Below are positions 1 through 7,794 of a DNA stretch of 39,625 nt, piece after piece. The translations under genes and the position numbers were made by a program. Each line of letters starts with the position of its first letter. Within the stretch, counting starts at the first letter, position 1. Below the pieces are notes generated by a model. That model was not told the DNA's origin. It made no database searches and worked only from the letters and a program-made list of their open reading frames with translations. This DNA comes from an uncultured Roseburia sp. (GTDB lineage: Bacteria; Bacillota; Clostridia; Lachnospirales; Lachnospiraceae): contig URJS01000012.1 of NCBI GenBank assembly GCA_900548205.1, positions 1 through 39,625 of the forward strand, written 5' to 3'.

Positions 1-85
1 TCATTTTGGTGCAAGCGTGATTCATGGGCAGCGTAGCAATATTTTGCGCTTACGAAGAAACGCTCTATGCTTGGATCATATCTAA
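1..85 (+). other. possible C-terminal tail of an upstream gene
   Basis: Reading from base 2, one frame stays open through 27 codons and stops at TAA 83-85, six bases before a strong terminator hairpin. The other two plus frames stop at 18-20 and 34-36. The position of the stop fits the end of a gene that begins left of the window. The short peptide is rich in Arg and Leu and I do not recognise it, so it may equally be a chance open frame. Confidence 0.25.
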
Positions 86-90
86 TAAAG

Positions 91-125
91 AGGCAGCTGT
101 CCTTTGTGGACTGGCTGCCTTTTAT
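91..125 (+). terminator. Rho-independent terminator upstream of dgt
   Basis: The arms AGGCAGC and GCTGCCT pair, and the stem continues with GTCC/GGAC past a small bulge around a short loop. TTTT follows at 120-123. A run of A bases before the stem means it may also work weakly on the other strand. It separates the upstream transcription unit from the dGTPase gene. Confidence 0.75.
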
Positions 126-167
126 GTTATTGTGAATAAAATTTTGGAAGATTAACGCAGTTAGCTC

Positions 168-196
168 TTGCGGAAAGGCTTACCATTCAGTAAAAT
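168..196 (+). promoter_or_regulatory. candidate sigma-A promoter for dgt
   Basis: TTGCGG at 168-173 and TAAAAT at 191-196 are separated by 17 bases. This lies downstream of the terminator at 91-125 and about 80 bases before the dgt start, so it is the best promoter candidate in the gap 126-278. Both hexamers depart from consensus, so the call is tentative. Confidence 0.4.
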
Positions 197-278
197 AAAA
201 ACATAATTAAAAATGTAGGAGCAACGGGACGGGTATAGGCAGATAAAATCTCACAAGTGATAAGGGGGACGAGGCTTT

Positions 279-1718
279 ATGGGAGCAAGAATGAGCTGGG
301 GACAGCTTTTATCGGGACAAACACAGGTGCCGCGCGGGACGGAACCGGAGGAATTTGAAAAATATCCGATGAATGATTTGGAGAAGGATTATAAGGCAAT
401 TATTTCGAGTGCGGCGTTCCGCAGGCTGCAGGACAAAACGCAGGTATTTCCGCTTGATAAGAGTGATTTTGTGCGGACAAGACTGACGCATTCTCTTGAG
501 GTCTCAACGATTGCAAGGCAGCTTGGCATTATGGTCACACAGAATCATACGCGATATTTGCAGGAGGAGCTGCAGACCAAAGAGGCGGTGGAACGGATAC
601 CGGCAATCCTTTCCTGCGCCGGATTGCTGCATGATCTGGGCAATCCGCCATTTGGTCATTTTGGCGAGGTTGTCATTGGTGAGTGGTTTGAGAATGAGTT
701 TAAGAAGCAGAGATTTTGCTATAAGGGCACGGCAGCTGCAAATATTTTGTCACAGCAGATGAGGCGTGATCTGGAAAATTTTGAGGGTAATGCACAGGCG
801 CTTAGAATTTTATCAAAGATAAAAAATAAAGGGCAAAGCCATGAAATCAATCTGACAACAGGCGTCATCGGTTCGCTGATCAAGTACCCGACCGGATCCT
901 TAGACTTTACCGGAAAATGGGATGCAGATATTCGGAAGCACAAGCTGGGGTATTTTTATGCGGAGCAGGGGACCTTTGAAAAGATAAGCAAAGAGATCGG
1001 AACATGGATGGGAGGGGGCGATGCGGCGCGTCATCCTCTGACATTTTTGATGGAGGCAGCAGATGATATTGCGTATGCAACGGCAGATTTGGAGGATGCT
1101 TTTAAGAAACAGCTCTTTAATCTGAAAGAATTTATCGCTTATTTTGAGCGCGAGAGTCAGGCAGATAAGAAAGCAGTACTTTTAATCGAAAATTTAAAGG
1201 AACGCGTGAAGGGGATCAGCGATGATGAGAGCCGGATGATCGCATTTCAAAACTGGATGGATTATGCGCGCGGATGGCTGATGTACTGTGCGGCATTTAA
1301 TTTTTCCAAAAATTACGAAGCGATTATGAGAGGAGAATTTTTGCAGGAATTGTTGGAGGGAACATTTCATGAGCGGTCTATGAAGATTTTTAAGAACGCT
1401 ATGGTGGAATTTGTTTATGAGGATGCAGAAATTGTTAAGCTAGAGCTTTCAGCAAAGAAGATTATTTCCAGTCTGTTAGATGATTTCATTTACGCTGTTA
1501 TTTATATGGATGAGACGGAGGAGGCGTACAGGCTGACAAAAGCGCAGAAAAAGCTGTGCAGTCTTTTGCCGGATAATCTGCGTGAGGATTACAAACGTGC
1601 CAAAACGGGTGACACAGGATATGATCTGTATCTGCGCTTTTTGATGGTAACCGATTTTATCAGCGGAATGACGGATTCGTATGCAAAAAATCTGTATCAG
1701 GAGTTAAATGCATACTAA
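279..1718 (+). CDS. dgt: deoxyguanosinetriphosphate triphosphohydrolase (dGTPase), HD superfamily
   Basis: A 479-residue cytoplasmic HD-domain protein of the dGTPase family, which hydrolyses dNTPs, classically dGTP, to the nucleoside and tripolyphosphate. Metal-binding residues are visible: H71 in the RLTHSLEVS segment, the HD pair H118-D119 in HDLGNPPFGHFGE, and D262/D263 in the AADDIAYATADLED segment. The N-terminal RRLQDKTQVFPL and the HSLEVS segment are family hallmarks. ATG 279 is chosen because GGGGGACGAG lies just upstream; an internal ATG at 291 is less well placed. The gene is monocistronic in appearance, bounded by a terminator on the left and a new promoter-like region on the right. 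It is a housekeeping nucleotide-pool gene and probably unrelated to the glycan cluster. Substrate preference among dNTPs cannot be read from the sequence. Confidence 0.93.
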   Translation: MGARMSWGQLLSGQTQVPRGTEPEEFEKYPMNDLEKDYKAIISSAAFRRLQDKTQVFPLDKSDFVRTRLTHSLEVSTIARQLGIMVTQNHTRYLQEELQTKEAVERIPAILSCAGLLHDLGNPPFGHFGEVVIGEWFENEFKKQRFCYKGTAAANILSQQMRRDLENFEGNAQALRILSKIKNKGQSHEINLTTGVIGSLIKYPTGSLDFTGKWDADIRKHKLGYFYAEQGTFEKISKEIGTWMGGGDAARHPLTFLMEAADDIAYATADLEDAFKKQLFNLKEFIAYFERESQADKKAVLLIENLKERVKGISDDESRMIAFQNWMDYARGWLMYCAAFNFSKNYEAIMRGEFLQELLEGTFHERSMKIFKNAMVEFVYEDAEIVKLELSAKKIISSLLDDFIYAVIYMDETEEAYRLTKAQKKLCSLLPDNLREDYKRAKTGDTGYDLYLRFLMVTDFISGMTDSYAKNLYQELNAY

Positions 1719-1740
1719 ACCGATTCTTTTTGATAAAAAA

Positions 1741-1770
1741 CTTCCCTACGGCGGTTGGATATGGTATGAT
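1741..1770 (+). promoter_or_regulatory. candidate extended -10 promoter for the DUF3048 lipoprotein
   Basis: TATGAT at 1765-1770 is preceded by TG at 1762-1763, making an extended -10 element. The -35 region 17 bases upstream, TTCCCT at 1742-1747, is poor. The lipoprotein starts about 50 bases downstream. No clear terminator for dgt is seen in 1719-1740. Confidence 0.4.
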
Positions 1771-1821
1771 AGGTGGCAGAAGTAGACAACTTCAGAATAA
1801 AAGTATGAGAGGTATTTACAA

Positions 1822-2910
1822 GTGAAGAGAAGAACAATATTGTTATTGGCTGCATTGGCAATGTCTACAGCACTTGTAGCATGCGGGAAAGAGACTGCTG
1901 AGGAGACGCAGCAGGAGCAGGAGATTGTGGGAGAAGTCGATGGAACAGAGATTGGCGACGAGCTCTTTGGCGAGACTGTCGATGGAAAGTACCGCAGTGA
2001 GCTTACCAACGAGTGGATTGATGATTCATTAAAGAACCAGAGACCGATCGCGGCTATGGTGGATAATGAGTCGATCGCGCTTCCGCACTATGGTCTTTCA
2101 GAGGCGGATGTCGTATATGAGATGATGAACAGTACCGAGAATGGGAGAATTACACGGTTTATGGCATTGTTTAAGGATTATGAGAGCATAGACCAGATTG
2201 GAAGCATCCGCAGTGTAAGGCCGACGAATGTCATCCTTTCTGCGGAGTGGAATGCGATCCTCTGCCATGACGGCGGACCGTTTTACATTGATGAATATCT
2301 CGCAGAGCCCAGTACAGATAATTTCAGCGGAACGTTCTCGCGTGTAGATAACGGAAAGCCGAGAGAGTATACGGAGTATATTCTTGAGGGAGATATGGAT
2401 AATAATTTTGAGAATTCAAAGGTGGACAGAGAGTATAATTCCTATTATGAGGGACCGCATTATTTGTTTGCAGACGAGCAGAATCCGGTAGATCTGTCTG
2501 CAAATACAGACGCAGTAGATGCATCGCTTGTGGACCTTCCGTTCCCGCACAATGGATCATATCTTGAGTACGATGCAGATGCGCAGCTATACAATTACTT
2601 TGAGTATGGAAAAGCACATTTAGATCCGGGCAATGATGACAAACAGATGGCGTTTAAGAATCTGCTGATCCAAAGCTGCGGATTTACACAGTACGATGAG
2701 AATGGTTATATGATTTTTGACTGTATTAGTGAGGGCGGCGGCTATTATGTGACAAATGGCAAGGCAATTCCGGTCACATGGGAAAAAAAGAGCATGACAG
2801 AGCCAACCCGTTACTATGATGCAAATGGGGCGGAGATTTCGCTTAATACGGGAAAGACCTATGTTGCACTTGTGCCGGTGGATGACTGGACAGATTTAGT
2901 GATTGAGTAA
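1822..2910 (+). CDS. DUF3048 (YerB-like) lipoprotein
   Basis: The product is 362 residues. It starts with a type II signal peptide: basic MKRRT, a hydrophobic stretch, and a lipobox ending ALVAC with the lipidated cysteine at residue 21. An acidic, Glu-rich linker (residues 24-50) follows. The body matches the DUF3048/YerB family, with segments such as NQRPIAAMVDN, LSEADVVYEM, RFMALF and IGSIRSVRPTN. The GTG start at 1822 is supported by GAGAGGT about 9 bases upstream; no ATG fits as well. YerB-family proteins are surface lipoproteins of poorly defined function. It is a single gene followed by hairpins, and nothing ties it to the glycan genes apart from position. Confidence 0.88.
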   Translation: MKRRTILLLAALAMSTALVACGKETAEETQQEQEIVGEVDGTEIGDELFGETVDGKYRSELTNEWIDDSLKNQRPIAAMVDNESIALPHYGLSEADVVYEMMNSTENGRITRFMALFKDYESIDQIGSIRSVRPTNVILSAEWNAILCHDGGPFYIDEYLAEPSTDNFSGTFSRVDNGKPREYTEYILEGDMDNNFENSKVDREYNSYYEGPHYLFADEQNPVDLSANTDAVDASLVDLPFPHNGSYLEYDADAQLYNYFEYGKAHLDPGNDDKQMAFKNLLIQSCGFTQYDENGYMIFDCISEGGGYYVTNGKAIPVTWEKKSMTEPTRYYDANGAEISLNTGKTYVALVPVDDWTDLVIE

Positions 2911-2939
2911 TCGGCTAAGTGGAAACGCAGGCAGCAGGC

Positions 2940-2967
2940 TTGGTCTGTCAGGGATCATTTGTAAAAC
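2940..2967 (+). promoter_or_regulatory. weak promoter candidate before the first GtrII-like gene
   Basis: TTGGTC at 2940-2945 and TAAAAC at 2962-2967 are 16 bases apart. If used, transcription would start near 2974, just before two hairpins at 2971-2995 and 3006-3049, giving a structured leader for the gene at 3078. Both boxes are imperfect. Confidence 0.3.
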
Positions 2968-2970
2968 AAC

Positions 2971-3049
2971 GAGCGACACGCTTTGCGAGCCGCTCTTATG
3001 TCAAGAAAAGGGGCGTCATGCGGCATTTGCCGCGGTGACAGCCCCTTTT
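2971..3049 (+). terminator. tandem hairpins with terminator, possible attenuator
   Basis: The first hairpin (2971-2995) pairs GAGCG with CGCTC and, inside a symmetric internal loop, CGC with GCG. The second (3006-3049) is a strong intrinsic terminator: AAAAGGGGC pairs with GCCCCTTTT, enclosing GTCA/TGAC and GCGGCA/TGCCGC. It ends 28 bases before ATG 3078. It can simply end the DUF3048 transcript, but then the next gene would have almost no room for a promoter of its own. A conditional terminator in a leader is therefore possible. Confidence 0.7.
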
Positions 3050-3077
3050 ATGGAGAGAGAGGAAAAAGGTTTAGGAA

Positions 3078-4667
3078 ATGAAAGAGATAAAAACACCGGA
3101 TAGGTTTCTTCTGGAATGGTGGAAAAAGATTCCGGCAGCGGTGAAAACGGCATTTTTCGCGGCAATTTTATTTGGATTGATGACCCATTTATATCAATTT
3201 ACAAACAAGCTCTACAATTATGACGAGCTTGCGATCACGCCGGCGGGCTATGGGATCGGTGCAGAGGCGGGGCGGTGGTTCCTGCAGCTGTTTGGAGGAT
3301 ACACGGCAAGCTGGTTTGGAAACTATTCCCTTCCGCTGTTAAACGGTATGATGTCGTTATTTTTGGTGGCGGTTTCGGCTGCGCTTGTTGCAGACGCATT
3401 CCGTGTGAAAAGCCGGATCTTTGCGGCGGCGATCGGCGGATTTATGGCGGTATTCACTCCCGTAGTGTGCATGTTTTATTTCATGTATGCGGCGCCGTTT
3501 TATTCACTCGCCATTTTCTTTAGCGTGCTGGCGTCCTATCTGGTCGTGAAATATCCGAAAAAGCTGCTGCCGCATCTGCTTGCGGTTTTGCTTTTGGCAT
3601 GTTCGCTCGGCACCTATCAGGCATATTATGCAAATGCCGCATGTATATTTGTGATGCACCTGATCTTAGTGAGTGCGTTTTCTGATGAGGAGACGAAAGT
3701 AAAAGAGATTGTGCTCACCGGAGTCAGGTATTTGGCTGTGCTTGCCGCAGCGCTGATCGCGTACCTGCTTTTGCACAAATTCTTTGTCGCGTTGTGGGAT
3801 GTACAGATGGTCAATTACCAGGGAATGGATTCGATGGGGCAGATGACGGCAGAGCAGCTGTTTGACGCATTGAAAAATTGCTACTGGAGTATGAAGCAGC
3901 TGGCAGCGGGGCATATTATGAGCCTGTCGCCGACACGCTTGTTTCATCGGGCATTTAAGATCGTGTACCTGATCTTTGGGGCAAGTATCGTGGGTATGCT
4001 TTTCTTAAAAAAGGGGGCATGGATCAAAAAGATTTTTGTGCTGTTTGGCTTTGCCATCTTTCCGGTTGCACTGTTTTTGATCTACCCGATGTCTCCGGGC
4101 GCATGGGCATATACGCTGATGGGATATGCAGCAGTCTTTCTTCCGGTATTTCTTGTGATATGGGTGGAAAAGTTCTGTGAGAATATTACGTTTCAGCAGA
4201 GCCTGGCAGCGCTTGCGCAATGGGTGACGGCCCTGCTTACGATCTCGATGGTGCTGTTGTATGTCTGGTACGGAAATGGCTGTTATATGGCGCTGGAATA
4301 CACGAAGTATCATGATCTTGCTTATTATCAGACGATGGTGACCCAGATCAAGAGTCTGGACGGGTATACCGACGAGATGCCGGTGGCTATGATCGGAAAT
4401 GAGATTTCAGACGCCACGAACAATATGGGCAGTATGGTTGGCAGCACATTTGGTTTGGATGGCAGGACGGAATCAAACGTCAACGCATATTCAAGGAATT
4501 CCATTATCACGAAATATCTCGGCTTTGCGCCGCGGTTTTGCAGCTATGAGGAAATCGTGGAGCTGATGAAGGAGGACGTTGTCAGGGAGATGCCGTGCTA
4601 CCCGGACGAGGGAGCGATACAGATCGTCGAAGGCGTGGTTGTGATTAAACTGACAGAATACGAATGA
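3078..4667 (+). CDS. GtrII-like membrane glucosyltransferase (Glucos_trans_II family)
   Basis: A 529-residue integral membrane protein resembling the glucosyltransferase GtrII family, which transfers sugars from a lipid-linked donor onto surface glycans on the outer face of the membrane. The diagnostic N-terminal block is HLYQFTNKLYNYDE with GRWFLQL (residues about 35-70), followed by roughly ten hydrophobic segments with SLGTYQAYYAN near residue 175. A soluble C-terminal part (residues about 420-529) ends in a MPCYPDEGAIQI block. The whole length is paralogous to the protein at 20166-21782, including both terminal blocks. AGGAAAAAGG precedes ATG 3078. The gene lies alone between the tandem hairpins and a bidirectional terminator. 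The donor and acceptor sugars are unknown. Confidence 0.8.
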   Translation: MKEIKTPDRFLLEWWKKIPAAVKTAFFAAILFGLMTHLYQFTNKLYNYDELAITPAGYGIGAEAGRWFLQLFGGYTASWFGNYSLPLLNGMMSLFLVAVSAALVADAFRVKSRIFAAAIGGFMAVFTPVVCMFYFMYAAPFYSLAIFFSVLASYLVVKYPKKLLPHLLAVLLLACSLGTYQAYYANAACIFVMHLILVSAFSDEETKVKEIVLTGVRYLAVLAAALIAYLLLHKFFVALWDVQMVNYQGMDSMGQMTAEQLFDALKNCYWSMKQLAAGHIMSLSPTRLFHRAFKIVYLIFGASIVGMLFLKKGAWIKKIFVLFGFAIFPVALFLIYPMSPGAWAYTLMGYAAVFLPVFLVIWVEKFCENITFQQSLAALAQWVTALLTISMVLLYVWYGNGCYMALEYTKYHDLAYYQTMVTQIKSLDGYTDEMPVAMIGNEISDATNNMGSMVGSTFGLDGRTESNVNAYSRNSIITKYLGFAPRFCSYEEIVELMKEDVVREMPCYPDEGAIQIVEGVVVIKLTEYE

Positions 4668-4681
4668 CAGGCAATAAAAAC

Positions 4682-4725
4682 GGATGGCGGCTGCTTACCA
4701 ATAGCAGCCGTCATCCATTTTTTTT
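4682..4725. terminator. bidirectional terminator between convergent genes
   Basis: GGATG-CGGCTGC (4682-4694) pairs with GCAGCCG-CATCC (4704-4716), with one G/T juxtaposition inside. There is an A run on the left (4675-4680) and T8 on the right, so it suits both strands. The stop codon of the minus-strand gene (4695-4697) lies in the loop. Confidence 0.85.
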
Positions 4726-5636
4726 ACAAAGCCTTTGGACGGTGTTGTGTCCTTTGGGGGACGGATCCAATAGTCATTGTAGAACTTCATATAAGGCGGA
4801 TAATTATCCCAGCGTGCGCCGCGGATGCCAAAGAGCATCTGCAGTGCGCCGCCATACTGGATTGCCTGCTTGCCGGCACGCTTAAACATCGGGGCAAGGT
4901 TAAAGCCGAAAGCGCTGCAGCTTAGGAGCGCGACGTCAAAGTCGATTTTCATGGCTTCCTCATACAGGTAATTTAAGGCGTCAAACCATGTCTCGAAATC
5001 GTCCTCAGGAGCCCCGGAAAACCACACAGATTTTAAGGTTTTAAGCTCCATGGCGGGAAGCATTTTGCGTCCCTCGTAAATCTTATCTATATGGGGGTAC
5101 TGGGCAACCATCGAATCTACAAAGGGACTGATGAGCAGCACCTTTTTGCCCTCAAGAGCCAGCGTCCACGGATCCTCATAGAGCATTGCCTCGATCTGCT
5201 CTAAGCGGATCTGCTCCATTTCCCTGCGGCAGCTGGTGCGGATGACATATTCCTCGATCGGGTGGTCGTCAAAATACGCCATAACGTCAATGTCCTTGCA
5301 GTCCTTGCGCAGAAGCTCGACCCATGCGCCGACCTCGTCGGGGTTTCGGTGGAAAATATCATACATGTTACTCTGCGGCAGACGGTTGGAGTGAAAGAGC
5401 CGGTACTCATCGTAGAGCTGTACAAGCGTAAACTCTGCGCTTCCGAGACGGCAGAGTGCAAAGGGCTCATTGCTTGTCAGATAGCGCTTGATCAGAGCGT
5501 TTGCCTCCTCGTCCGAGGGAGGGCGCTTTCCGAGAAAAGGCGCGGAAAGGTCATTGTAGCTGTGGGTAAATTTCGCACGCACTCTGTGGTGCAGATGCTT
5601 CAGATAATAAAAAATATATAACGATCGTTGTCTCAT
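4695..5636 (-). CDS. GT-D fold (DUF1792-like) glycosyltransferase
   Basis: A 313-residue protein resembling the GT-D fold glycosyltransferases (the DUF1792 structural class), which transfer sugars during surface glycan assembly in Firmicutes. Supporting segments are an early FALCRLGSAEF motif, the central LEGKKVLLISPF strand, and the late DVALLSCSAFGFNLAP and ALQMLFGIRGARW blocks. There is no signal peptide, only a basic and aromatic N-terminus. I start it at ATG 5636-5634: AAGGAGAG is placed upstream, and a strong promoter at 5677-5704 would lie inside any longer version. The open frame extends to 5798, but that extension crosses the promoter. It is the first of five minus-strand units in the locus and is transcribed alone. 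Acceptor and donor are unknown. Confidence 0.75.
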   Translation of the reverse strand: MRQRSLYIFYYLKHLHHRVRAKFTHSYNDLSAPFLGKRPPSDEEANALIKRYLTSNEPFALCRLGSAEFTLVQLYDEYRLFHSNRLPQSNMYDIFHRNPDEVGAWVELLRKDCKDIDVMAYFDDHPIEEYVIRTSCRREMEQIRLEQIEAMLYEDPWTLALEGKKVLLISPFVDSMVAQYPHIDKIYEGRKMLPAMELKTLKSVWFSGAPEDDFETWFDALNYLYEEAMKIDFDVALLSCSAFGFNLAPMFKRAGKQAIQYGGALQMLFGIRGARWDNYPPYMKFYNDYWIRPPKDTTPSKGFVKKMDDGCYW

Positions 5637-5676
5637 AAAATCAGATACTCTCCTTATGATGCAAAACTGTTTCTTT

Positions 5677-5704
5677 ATTATAATGAATCCGTCATACTTG
5701 TCAA
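5677..5704 (-). promoter_or_regulatory. strong sigma-A promoter for the GT-D gene
   Basis: On the minus strand TTGACA (5704-5699) and TATAAT (5682-5677) are both perfect, with a 16-base spacer. The sequence is closely similar over about 32 bases to the promoter at 22918-22945 that drives another minus-strand unit. Confidence 0.85.
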
Positions 5705-5733
5705 GTCTGCGGCAGTGGATTCCTATTTGAAAA

Positions 5734-5762
5734 TTGACAAAACCGCCATTTTTTCGTATCAT
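5734..5762 (+). promoter_or_regulatory. sigma-A promoter for the 5825-11981 operon
   Basis: TTGACA at 5734-5739 and TATCAT at 5757-5762 are 17 bases apart. The predicted start near 5769 gives a leader of about 55 bases. It lies back-to-back with the minus promoter, with 29 bases between the two -35 boxes. Confidence 0.8.
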
Positions 5763-5824
5763 TAGAGTATGATTAGGCAGCGTCTGCGATTTTTGCAAGG
5801 GGCGTGTATCAGGAAAGGCTAAGC

Positions 5825-6937
5825 ATGGACAAAATATTGGTAACCCGGTCCTCCATGCCGGAATTTGAAGAATATATCGAAGAAATCAAAGACATCTGGG
5901 ATACTCACTGGATGACAAATATGGGAAGCAAGCATAATCTTCTGGAGGAAAGGCTGGCAGAGTACCTAAAGGTTGCGCATGTATCCCTATTTTCCAACGG
6001 ACATATGGCATTGGAAATGCTCATTCAGGCGCTTGGGCTCTCCGGAGAGATCATCACGACGCCCTATACCTTTGCATCGACAACCCATGCGATCGTGAGA
6101 AACGGCTGTGTGCCCGTGTTCTGTGATATTGATCCTAAGGATTACACAATAGATGTGACAAAGCTTGAGTCGCTGATCACGGATCGGACAAGCGCCATTC
6201 TTCCGGTTCATGTCTATGGAAATATCTGTAATGTGGAGGAGATCGGGCGGATCGCAAAAAAGCATGGGTTAAAGGTTATCTATGATGCCGCGCATACGTT
6301 TGGCGTGGAGTATAAAGGACGAGGAATTGCATCCTTTGGTGACGCTTCGATGTTCAGCTTCCATGCAACGAAGGTGTACAATACGATCGAGGGCGGAGCG
6401 ATCTGCTTTGGCGAAGGGCAGGGAAGCTTAAAGGAAGATTTGTACGGGCTTAAAAATTTCGGCATCCGCGGCGAGGAGGTAGTGGACGCCGTCGGTGCAA
6501 ACTCCAAGATGAATGAATTTCAGGCGGCGATGGGACTTTGTAATCTGCGCCATGTAGACGGGGAGATCGCAAAGAGAAGGGCGGTCGCACTGCGCTACAG
6601 AGAACGTCTGTCAGAAGTGCCGGGTATCTGCCTTGTAAAGGAGCAGCCGGATGTGAAGCAGAATTACGCTTATTTCCCGGTTGTCTTTGAGCCGCAGATA
6701 TTCGGCTGTGACCGAGACGCCGTCTACGATGCGCTTAAGGAGAAGCATATTTTTACCAGAAAATATTTTTACCCGACGACAAATTCCTTTGCGTGTTATC
6801 GAAATAATTATGATCCGGCAGATACGCCTGTGGCGCTTGCGGTATCGAAGAAGGTACTGACGCTGCCGATGTATGCGGATCTGCGTTTGGAGCAGGTGGA
6901 TATGATTTGTGATGCGATAATAGGAGTGCGGAGATGA
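5825..6937 (+). CDS. DegT/DnrJ/EryC1/StrS family PLP-dependent sugar aminotransferase
   Basis: A 370-residue cytoplasmic aminotransferase of the family that aminates keto-sugar nucleotides for amino-deoxy sugars. The PLP lysine is K183 in SFHATKVYNT. The family blocks TTPYTFASTTHAI and VPVFCDID, and the YDAAHTFGV segment with the cofactor Asp, are present. A GTG at 5804 is in frame, but AGGAAAGG at 5811-5818 sits correctly before ATG 5825, so the latter is used. It is first in an operon and overlaps the next gene by four bases (ATGA). It resembles FdtB-type 3-amino-sugar transaminases in general appearance. However, the window lacks a dedicated dTDP-sugar isomerase or dehydratase. Amination of the Gmd product is formally possible but not shown. 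Confidence 0.87.
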   Translation: MDKILVTRSSMPEFEEYIEEIKDIWDTHWMTNMGSKHNLLEERLAEYLKVAHVSLFSNGHMALEMLIQALGLSGEIITTPYTFASTTHAIVRNGCVPVFCDIDPKDYTIDVTKLESLITDRTSAILPVHVYGNICNVEEIGRIAKKHGLKVIYDAAHTFGVEYKGRGIASFGDASMFSFHATKVYNTIEGGAICFGEGQGSLKEDLYGLKNFGIRGEEVVDAVGANSKMNEFQAAMGLCNLRHVDGEIAKRRAVALRYRERLSEVPGICLVKEQPDVKQNYAYFPVVFEPQIFGCDRDAVYDALKEKHIFTRKYFYPTTNSFACYRNNYDPADTPVALAVSKKVLTLPMYADLRLEQVDMICDAIIGVRR

Positions 6938-7761
6938 TCGTTGTAAAAATCGGAGACGGCATGGGAAATCAGTTATTTAATTACGCCTGCGGCTACGCGC
7001 TTGCAAGAAGGGAAGGCGAGACGCTCAAGCTTGATATTTCCGAGTGTGATAATTCCACGCTGCGCGATTACGAGCTTGATTTTTTCCGCGTACGCTACGA
7101 TGCGAAAGAGTCTTTTCCAAACCGTAATTTCTGGCAGAAGCTATATAAGCGCCTTAGGAGGAATCTTTTGTACCATGTCATTATGGAAAAGGATTTATTT
7201 TCCGTAGATACGCGTATCTATAAGAAAACATGGCGCAGCCGTTATCTGCACGGGTACTGGCAGAATGTGGCGTACTTTCAGGATTATCTTAAGGAGCTGC
7301 GCGAGATGTATGTGCCGCGGGAGCCGCTGCGGCAGGAGACGGCGGAGCTTTTAGAGGAGCTTTCAGCCGGAAATACCTGCGCGGTCCATGTGCGGGGCGG
7401 GGACATCAACGGTCCTTCTCCCGCGTATTTTCGTGAGGCGATGCACCGCATGAGAGAGGCAAGGCGCGGCGTGCGTTTTATCGTTTTTACAAATGATAAG
7501 GAAAAGGCGGCGGAGTGCATACAGGCAGAGAATGCACAAGACGTCCGATATATCAGCGATATGGGAAGCTTTTCGGACAAGGAGGAGTTTTTGCTGATGT
7601 CTGCCTGCAAAAATCATGTGATCTCCAACAGCTCCTATTCGACCTGGGCGGCGTATCTGTGCAGAAATAAGGAGCAGCTTGTGATGATACCGCCCTATCA
7701 GGGAGCGGCGCAGATGTGTCTGGAGGGCTGGCAGCTGATTGATCTGGAGGGAGAGACCTAG
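6934..7761 (+). CDS. alpha-1,2-fucosyltransferase-like GT11 glycosyltransferase
   Basis: A 275-residue cytoplasmic GT11-family protein. Members transfer L-fucose from GDP-fucose, usually in alpha-1,2 linkage to galactose. Visible motifs are the N-terminal GDGMGNQLFNYACGYALA (residues 7-24), the HGYWQNVAYF segment near 106, the donor-binding HVRGGD (152-157), FTND (185-188) and SNSSYSTWAAYL (231-242). The usual HxRRxD has Gly in place of the second Arg. The start overlaps the aminotransferase stop, so the two are translationally coupled. GDP-fucose would come from gmd-fcl at 29578-31583. The linkage made cannot be read from the sequence. Confidence 0.88.
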   Translation: MIVVKIGDGMGNQLFNYACGYALARREGETLKLDISECDNSTLRDYELDFFRVRYDAKESFPNRNFWQKLYKRLRRNLLYHVIMEKDLFSVDTRIYKKTWRSRYLHGYWQNVAYFQDYLKELREMYVPREPLRQETAELLEELSAGNTCAVHVRGGDINGPSPAYFREAMHRMREARRGVRFIVFTNDKEKAAECIQAENAQDVRYISDMGSFSDKEEFLLMSACKNHVISNSSYSTWAAYLCRNKEQLVMIPPYQGAAQMCLEGWQLIDLEGET

Positions 7762-7794
7762 AAATACAAAAGAAAAAGACGTTACGGAGGGGAT

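Noticed and set aside
2903..3103. 66-residue open frame overlapping the DUF3048 stop
   Set aside because: It runs through two hairpins including a strong terminator, has no ribosome binding site and no recognisable family content.
5637..5798. 54-residue N-terminal extension of the GT-D gene
   Set aside because: It would place the perfect TTGACA/TATAAT promoter inside the gene; ATG 5636 has its own AAGGAGAG.
5637..5824. invertible promoter like those of Bacteroides capsule loci
   Set aside because: No flanking inverted repeats were found around this or the other divergent gaps, and no site-specific recombinase gene is in the window.
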